Origin: Armatimonadota bacterium
Lineage (GTDB): Bacteria > Cloacimonadota > Cloacimonadia > Cloacimonadales > TCS61
Length of the DNA: 9,880 bases
NCBI GenBank assembly: GCA_030612605.1
Contig: JAUWNO010000048.1
Location: 1 to 9,880, forward strand
Direction of reading: 5' to 3'
The notes beneath the pieces are model-generated. The model was not told the DNA's origin, ran no database searches, and worked only from the letters and a program-made list of their open reading frames with translations. Positions 5,597 to 9,880 of the stretch are shown in pieces. Each line of letters opens with the position of its first letter. Position 1 is the first letter of the stretch. A program made the translations under genes and the position numbers.

Positions 5597-6381
5597 TAGA
5601 TATTCACACCCATATTTTACCTGCCTGTGATGATGGTTCTCCAGACCTTGAAACATCATTAATTCACATAAAAATGATGAAAGACGCTGGAGTTACAGGT
5701 ATCGTTTTAACTCCACATTATATGATGGGACCTTATCAAAATACTGCTGAAATCTTTGAACTAAGATTTAATCAACTACAAAAAGCTCTACAAGAAAATA
5801 GTATTTCAATACAATTGTATAAAGCATTCGAAATATATCTCGAATCAAATTCTCTTGAGGAAATAAAGAATAAAAATTTATCTGTTAACGGAACAAAATA
5901 TGTTCTGGTTGAAACCGGATTTCATGGTTTCCCCAAGAATTTCACACATATCTTATATAAGCTTGTTATTAATGGATACTATCCGATTTTAGCTCATCCC
6001 GAACGTTATCCTGACATTTCAAATAATCCTGATTTAGCTGAAGATTTAATTCATCGAAACATTTATTTTCAACTTAATGCTGCCAGTTTTATTGGCCTTT
6101 ATGGGAAAAAAATTCAGCAAACTGCCTGGAATCTTCTTAAAAACGGACATTGCCATTTTATTGCCTCAGATAATCATTGCAATTTCGATGAATACATTAT
6201 GCCGCAGGTTTTAGATAAAATCGAAAAGACGATCGATAAATATACTGTGGAACTTCTCACTGAAATCAATCCTGAAAAGATGTTGAGAAACGAAAAAATC
6301 GACTTCTTTTATGTGGAAAATGTTCATTCAAATGAAACGATTTTTATCCAAAAATTCAAGAATCTGTTCAAACGAAAATGA
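5593..6381 (+). CDS. CpsB/YwqE-type PHP-family tyrosine-protein phosphatase
   Basis: This 262-residue protein is a complete PHP metallophosphatase of the CpsB/CapC/YwqE type. Metal-binding motifs are all visible: DIHTHILP (3-10), CDDG (12-15), TPHY (40-43), FEIYL (79-83), LAHPERY (133-139) and ASDNH (191-195). In Gram-positive bacteria this family dephosphorylates the bacterial tyrosine kinase that controls capsule or exopolysaccharide export, and in Bacteroidota it usually sits in polysaccharide loci. The protein is predicted cytoplasmic and dependent on Mn or a similar metal. Its start overlaps the GGGPS stop and its stop overlaps the next start (both ATGA), so it is translationally coupled with an ether-lipid enzyme and a sugar-type SDR. 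No partner tyrosine kinase gene is in the window. A different phosphate-ester substrate, such as a lipid or sugar intermediate, is possible. Histidinol-phosphatase, another PHP member, is less likely given the motif spacing. Confidence 0.88.
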   Translation: MIDIHTHILPACDDGSPDLETSLIHIKMMKDAGVTGIVLTPHYMMGPYQNTAEIFELRFNQLQKALQENSISIQLYKAFEIYLESNSLEEIKNKNLSVNGTKYVLVETGFHGFPKNFTHILYKLVINGYYPILAHPERYPDISNNPDLAEDLIHRNIYFQLNAASFIGLYGKKIQQTAWNLLKNGHCHFIASDNHCNFDEYIMPQVLDKIEKTIDKYTVELLTEINPEKMLRNEKIDFFYVENVHSNETIFIQKFKNLFKRK

Positions 6382-7361
6382 ATAAAAACATACTTTTAAC
6401 TGGTATCAGCGGTTTTATTGGAAAGCATGTTGCCCGAGAATTGCTCTCAAAAAAATATGACCTTACAGTAATCATTCGTCCTGAAACCGAACCTCATCGA
6501 ATATCCGAATTTAATAATCAGGTTAACTTTGTAGAAATAGACCTAACAGATATTGAAGGTTTACGTTTATACTTGAAAGAACACTCTTTTGATGTGATTG
6601 TTCATATTGGAGCAATTCGAGGTGGGAGAAAATTTTCTAAAAAGGAATATTTCGATGCAAATGTGAATGCCACAGAGCAACTGATTATCAATGCTCAAAC
6701 CAATAATTCCAGGTTTATTTTTTGCTCTTCGGTTGGCGTGTTTGGAGCAATCCCAGACGAATTACCTGCCAATAATTCCACACTCAAAAAAAATGATAAT
6801 TATTATCATTACACAAAAATCCAATCTGAAGCTTTGATCCAGAAATACGTTCTGTATAATCTAAATGCTGTAATTGTGCGACCTGCAATCACATACGGCT
6901 CAGGAGATTTTGGTTTCCCCTTTACTTTGGTAAAATTGGTGGATAAAAACCTGATGTTTTTACCAAAGAATGAAGTAATTATTCATCTCACAAATATTGA
7001 ACTTCTGGTTCAAGCATTTACAAAATTAGTCGAATTCAATTATAAATCCGGAAGGCAATATATTGTGGCAGATAGAAATCCGGTTAACCTTCATGAATTG
7101 GTAAATTTTATCTGCAAAGAACTGAAGAATAAAACCTATTCGGATAAAAAATCAATTAGTGAAAAATACTTTCAACGTGGAGAGAAAATAGCTCGCTACC
7201 TTAAAAATGAATTGTGGATATCTCGATTTGAACTTATCTCCAAAAGCTGGTATTATGATGTTTCAAAAGTATATAAAGAGCTTTCTTTACAACCTGTTTC
7301 GACCATTCCAAATTTCAAAATTGTGACTAATTGGTACAAACAACTCAAAGAAAAGAAATAG
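6378..7361 (+). CDS. Extended SDR family NAD-dependent epimerase/dehydratase
   Basis: This 327-residue protein has a Rossmann fold with the NAD-binding signature TGISGFIG (8-15), DLTD (55-58), HIGA (76-79), the serine-bearing strand FCSSVGVFG (115-123) and the catalytic YHYTK (Tyr143, Lys147). VRPAITYGSGD follows at 167-177. This is the layout of extended SDRs such as nucleotide-sugar epimerases, dehydratases and 3-beta-hydroxysteroid-type dehydrogenases. The C-terminal substrate domain is not diagnostic to me, so the substrate is unassigned. HIGA replaces the more usual HLAA. The gene overlaps cpsB-like by 4 bases (ATGA), and its stop directly abuts the methyltransferase ATG. The context of GGGPS, CpsB-like phosphatase and methyltransferase suggests modification of a nucleotide sugar or of a glycan or lipid headgroup, which is inference. 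Confidence 0.9.
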   Translation: MNKNILLTGISGFIGKHVARELLSKKYDLTVIIRPETEPHRISEFNNQVNFVEIDLTDIEGLRLYLKEHSFDVIVHIGAIRGGRKFSKKEYFDANVNATEQLIINAQTNNSRFIFCSSVGVFGAIPDELPANNSTLKKNDNYYHYTKIQSEALIQKYVLYNLNAVIVRPAITYGSGDFGFPFTLVKLVDKNLMFLPKNEVIIHLTNIELLVQAFTKLVEFNYKSGRQYIVADRNPVNLHELVNFICKELKNKTYSDKKSISEKYFQRGEKIARYLKNELWISRFELISKSWYYDVSKVYKELSLQPVSTIPNFKIVTNWYKQLKEKK

Positions 7362-8222
7362 ATGGCTATTCCGATATTAAAAAACTGGAAAGATTATTTT
7401 GATAACGAAGATGAAGGATTAGGCTCTTCGTATGAACGGGTGGTTTTAAACAGAAAACTGCAAACAATCTGCAAACATTTTGCTGTAAAAAATGTGTTGG
7501 AAATTCCATCTTTTGGTTTTACAGGAATTTCCGGAATTAACAGTGTGCAAATGGCAAAAAATGGAATTTCAGTTTCTCTTGCAGACCACGAACAAGAGCG
7601 TTTAAATCTGATAGAATCTACCTGGAAAAAACTAAATCTGAAGCTACAGGGAAGTTATTTGCCAGATTATAACTCTCTTCCTTTTGAAGAAAATCAATTT
7701 GATTTCAGTTGGAATTTTTCAGCTCTCTGGTTTGTGGAAAATCTGGAAAATTTTTTAGCGGAACTTGCCAGAGTTACTTCAAAAGTAATTTTTATCAATG
7801 TTCCGAATCGGACAGGAATCGGATTTTTATCTCAAAAGTTTCTTGGTAAAAAAGATTTGAAAACACTCCTGAAAGAAGAAAATATTTTTCCTGAAAATAT
7901 CAAGAAAACTATGCATAAACTCAATTGGCAACTGATTGACAGTGATTTCATCGATTGCCCTCCCTGGCCCGATATTGGAATGTCAAAAGAGAATTTTTTA
8001 AAAAATTTTGGTTTAGATTGGTTGATTATAAATAAAGAGCAAAAATCAATTTCCATAATGAATTATTACAGAGGAATTGAACCGGATTTCGAACAAGAAA
8101 TGATGAAATATTACTGGTTTGAAAAATCAGTTCCAAATTTCGTGAAACGATTTTGGGCGCATCATAGATATTTTCTTTTTATTCCTGAGAAAAATAAATT
8201 AAACACTGAAAACACCGAATGA
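7362..8222 (+). CDS. Class I SAM-dependent methyltransferase (Methyltransf_11-like)
   Basis: This 286-residue protein has a methyltransferase core at about residues 40-150. Motif I is NVLEIPSFGFTGIS (44-57), motif II is the acidic end VSLADHE (71-77), and motif IV is SLPFEENQFDFSWNFSALWFVENLENFL (begins 105), followed by ARVTSKVIFINVPN. The last region matches the post-motif strand of ubiE/BioC-like enzymes. Motif I is unusual: the common D/E-x-G-x-G-x-G is replaced by E-I-P-S-F-G-F-T-G, with Pro49 in the first glycine position. The substrate is unknown; the C-terminal 130 residues are Trp/Phe/Lys-rich without a domain I recognise. The ATG begins on the base after the SDR stop, so both are on one message. 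The last six residues (NTENTE) are encoded by a short intergenic repeat that continues past the stop, which suggests that the original 3' end was altered by repeat spread. Confidence 0.82.
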   Translation: MAIPILKNWKDYFDNEDEGLGSSYERVVLNRKLQTICKHFAVKNVLEIPSFGFTGISGINSVQMAKNGISVSLADHEQERLNLIESTWKKLNLKLQGSYLPDYNSLPFEENQFDFSWNFSALWFVENLENFLAELARVTSKVIFINVPNRTGIGFLSQKFLGKKDLKTLLKEENIFPENIKKTMHKLNWQLIDSDFIDCPPWPDIGMSKENFLKNFGLDWLIINKEQKSISIMNYYRGIEPDFEQEMMKYYWFEKSVPNFVKRFWAHHRYFLFIPEKNKLNTENTE

Positions 8223-8230
8223 ACACTGAA
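8202..8230. repeat. AACACYGAA short repeat (3 copies) across the methyltransferase stop
   Basis: AACACTGAA (8202-8210), AACACCGAA (8211-8219) and AACACTGAA (8222-8230) follow each other at 9- and 11-base spacing. The first two copies are read as Asn-Thr-Glu twice at the end of the methyltransferase; the third lies after the TGA stop. Such A/C-rich direct repeats are common in intergenic DNA of many bacteria. Confidence 0.7.
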
Positions 8231-8474
8231 AATAAAATCCGCTCGTTTCCACACTCCTGTACAAACTCGTTCCCACGCTACTGCGTGGGAATGAAGAAAC
8301 CGACGCTCCTGCGTCAAAATGGACAGGAAAAATCTACCCCTGTAATAAGAGACCGTTTTCAACGCAAAGCATTCGACTATTGTGTTCGTTGTTGTTAGTG
8401 TTTGTTAGTTGCTAAAAAATTATTTTGCCAAAAGGCGTAAGGATATTAGAATTAAGTGCTAAAAATAGGTAAAC
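8223..8474. other. Intergenic region between methyltransferase and UPF0104 gene (252 bases)
   Basis: The left part is filled by the AACACYGAA repeat end and the REP-like hairpins. The right part (about 8316-8474) has G/T-rich sequence with several GTTGTTAGT-like words at 8388-8411. I see no convincing promoter and no gene. A promoter for the UPF0104/MoxR pair probably lies at about 8380-8460, but the boxes are too weak to place. An AGGT at 8467-8470 is a weak ribosome-binding site for the start at 8475. Confidence 0.5.
8267..8315. repeat. REP-like tandem hairpin element
   Basis: The first hairpin pairs TCGTTCCCACGC (8267-8278) with GCGTGGGAATGA (8283-8294) over 12 positions with one G-T wobble and a TACT loop. 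The second pairs GACGC (8302-8306) with GCGTC (8311-8315) around a TCCT loop. A decayed third unit may lie at about 8245-8266 (GTTTCCACAC-TCCT-GTACAAAC). The CCCACGC...GCGTGGGAA form is a widespread bacterial REP-type palindrome. On the reverse strand it is read in frame as SHAVAWERV, a familiar kind of spurious peptide. No RAYT transposase gene is in the window. The hairpins could also act as a transcription terminator or mRNA-stability element at the end of the lipid/glycan cluster, though no T-run follows. Confidence 0.8.
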
Positions 8475-9491
8475 ATGAAAAATAAACTGAATTGGGTTTG
8501 GGGAATTCTGCTGGGAGCAATTTTCCTCATCGCCTGGCTCCGTATCATCGACTGGCAGGAATTCCTGAGTTACTTTAGAAAATTCGATCTCAAACTCGTT
8601 TTGGTTTTTTCTATTTTTTATGTTCTGGCTTATATTCTCAGAAGTATTCGTTGGAAAATTATTTTAAATCCAACCTATAAAATGAAAATTCCGGAAAGTT
8701 TTGCTGTCTTTATGACCGGACTTTTTATTAATTATTTGATTCCAATTCGAGCTGGTGAAATCGCCAAATCCGTGATTCTGAAACTGAGAAAAAAAGTGCG
8801 GATTTCTCAAAGTTTGCCAACCATTTTTATCGATAAAATCACAGACCTTTTTCCGATTGTTCTGATTATGATCATGGTTCCAATCGTTTCAATTCGTTTA
8901 AATAATACACTGAAAATCATAATTATAATATTATTTCTGATGTTTCTCGCACTTCTGAGCTTTCTGTTTTTTGCCATAGACCATCAGCAAAAAGCTTTAA
9001 GATTTCTTCACTCTTTTTTACAAATTCTTCCACACAAAATTCGACCGAGATTTGAAGATTTCTTTTCAAATTTTGTGAAGGGAATGGCAATCATGCAGAA
9101 CCGATGGAAGGATTATTTTTTGATTTATTTCTTAACGATTTTAGCAGTCTTTTCGGAAGCTCTATACATTTGGATTGTATTCAAATCTTTTGGTTCGGAA
9201 ATCAGTTATCCAAAAATTCTCTTTGGTTATACATTAATGAATCTCACCTATATTTTGCCAACTCCGCCAGCGCAGATTGGCTCCAATCAATTTATGTGGG
9301 TTCTCATTTTCTCTTTTGCTCTGGGTGTAAATGAAAACCTAACAAGTGCTGCTGTGACTTTTTCGCATCTATTAACAACGATCTGGATTTTTTTAATTGC
9401 AGGATTTTCTTTACTTTTTTTAAAGATAAAATTTTCAGACTTAATCCCAAATAAAGAAACTCGAAAAGAAATTTTAAAGAGGGTAGAATGA
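8475..9491 (+). CDS. UPF0104 / lysylphosphatidylglycerol-synthase TM-domain (flippase-like) membrane protein
   Basis: This 338-residue polytopic membrane protein has about seven to nine hydrophobic segments. Conserved family blocks are RSIRWKIIL at residues 56-64, GLFINYLIPIRAGEIAKS (from 82; Arg92-Ala-Gly-Glu95), IFIDKITDLFPI and PTPPAQIGSNQF at 262-273. These are the hallmarks of the UPF0104/AglD-type family, which matches the N-terminal flippase-like half of MprF. No soluble aminoacyl-transferase domain follows, so it is not a full LPG synthase. Members are thought to move or modify lipids or lipid-linked glycans at the membrane, and I infer a lipid-translocation-like role. The ATG is preceded by only a weak AGGT. 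The stop overlaps the MoxR start (ATGA), so the two are coupled. Its position next to an ether-lipid cluster invites a substrate link, but a REP-like region separates the two units. Confidence 0.87.
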   Translation: MKNKLNWVWGILLGAIFLIAWLRIIDWQEFLSYFRKFDLKLVLVFSIFYVLAYILRSIRWKIILNPTYKMKIPESFAVFMTGLFINYLIPIRAGEIAKSVILKLRKKVRISQSLPTIFIDKITDLFPIVLIMIMVPIVSIRLNNTLKIIIIILFLMFLALLSFLFFAIDHQQKALRFLHSFLQILPHKIRPRFEDFFSNFVKGMAIMQNRWKDYFLIYFLTILAVFSEALYIWIVFKSFGSEISYPKILFGYTLMNLTYILPTPPAQIGSNQFMWVLIFSFALGVNENLTSAAVTFSHLLTTIWIFLIAGFSLLFLKIKFSDLIPNKETRKEILKRVE

Positions 9492-9880
9492 TAAATGATA
9501 ATATTGAAATATTAGAAAAACTATCAGAAGCTAAAAAAAATATTTTGAATGAATTGCAGAAAGTGATCGTTGGTCAGGATAAAGTGATTGAAGAGTTTTT
9601 AATCGCTCTTTTTTCAAAAGGTCATTGCCTGTTGGAAGGAGTTCCCGGTTTAGCTAAAACATTACTTATTTCCTCGATTGCTGAAATTCTAAATATGAAA
9701 TTCAGCAGGATACAATTTACTCCGGATTTAATGCCATCGGATATTACTGGAACAGACATTTTAGCTGAAGACAAAGCTGATGGTAAAAGGTACTTTGAAT
9801 ATATCAAAGGACCAATTTTTGCCAATATCATTTTAGCAGATGAGATAAACAGAACTCCGCCCAAAACGCAATCTGCACTT
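9488..9880 (+). CDS. MoxR-family AAA+ ATPase, N-terminal part (3'-truncated by window)
   Basis: The first 131 residues are visible and the frame is open at the window end. VIVGQDKVIEEFLIAL (26-41) is the family's N-terminal block. Walker A is GVPGLAKT (51-58) with the characteristic Leu-Ala in place of a more usual T-G pair. FTPDLMPSDITGTDI (77-91) and GPIFANIILADEINRTPPKTQSAL (from 108, with Walker B Asp118-Glu119) follow. This set is diagnostic for MoxR-type ATPases, chaperone-like proteins that commonly work with VWA-domain partners encoded downstream, often with a DUF58 gene next. In other bacteria they help with metalloenzyme maturation, envelope stress or surface properties. The ATG overlaps the UPF0104 stop (ATGA). 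Partner genes, if present, lie beyond the window. Confidence 0.95.
   Translation, partial: MINDNIEILEKLSEAKKNILNELQKVIVGQDKVIEEFLIALFSKGHCLLEGVPGLAKTLLISSIAEILNMKFSRIQFTPDLMPSDITGTDILAEDKADGKRYFEYIKGPIFANIILADEINRTPPKTQSAL

Noticed and set aside
8267..8315. Tandem hairpins considered as a CRISPR fragment
   Set aside because: There are two different palindromes with no evenly spaced identical repeats and spacers, and no cas gene nearby.
8162..8362. Minus-strand 66-codon open frame containing SHAVAWERV
   Set aside because: The peptide is a translation of the REP-like hairpin and the AACACYGAA repeat; such peptides arise spuriously wherever this repeat occurs.
9622..9864. Minus-strand 80-codon open frame at the right edge
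   Set aside because: It lies entirely opposite the well-supported MoxR coding sequence.

Overview
The window is AT-rich bacterial chromosome with tightly packed genes, several ATGA start/stop overlaps and compact intergenic repeats. Taxonomy is inferred. The pairing of a geranylgeranylglyceryl-phosphate synthase (GGGPS) with a digeranylgeranylglyceryl-phosphate synthase-type UbiA prenyltransferase, a 31-aa AURKAIP1/COX24-like basic protein behind HU, and Bacteroidota-like promoter elements all point to the FCB superphylum. Cloacimonadota or a near relative is my best guess, but no marker here settles it. No rRNA, tRNA, CRISPR array, integrase or transposase gene was seen.

Region 1 (1-1871, + strand): the 3' part of mutS, then a DUF523 gene (TudS thiouracil-desulfidase type) and a DUF2809 membrane protein gene, each starting inside the preceding stop codon. 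Region 2 (1851-2371, - strand): a convergent unit made of a promoter, an HU-family gene, a 31-codon gene for a very basic ribosome-associated-type protein, and a terminator hairpin that lies across the end of the DUF2809 gene. Region 3 (2308-2965): about 660 bases without a gene. It holds a promoter for each direction, a heptanucleotide repeat and a 136-base inverted repeat.

Region 4 (2966-8222, + strand) is the centre of interest. It encodes a short-chain polyprenyl diphosphate synthase (probably GGPP synthase), a UbiA-family DGGGP synthase, a group II-type GGGPS, a CpsB/YwqE-type PHP phosphatase, an extended SDR epimerase/dehydratase and a class I methyltransferase. The first three would supply the C20 prenyl donor and attach two prenyl chains to sn-glycerol-1-phosphate by ether bonds, which is the core of archaeal lipid synthesis, here in a bacterium. 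The next three, overlapping or abutting, look like surface-glycan or lipid-headgroup functions. A 107-base element that can fold as a three-way junction splits the cluster just ahead of the GGGPS gene. Glycerol-1-phosphate dehydrogenase and geranylgeranyl reductase are not in the window.

Region 5 (8202-8474) is a REP-like intergenic segment with tandem hairpins; its edge forms the last codons of the methyltransferase. Region 6 (8475-9880, + strand) has a multi-pass UPF0104/LPG-synthase-TM (flippase-like) protein gene overlapping a MoxR AAA+ ATPase gene that runs off the window.
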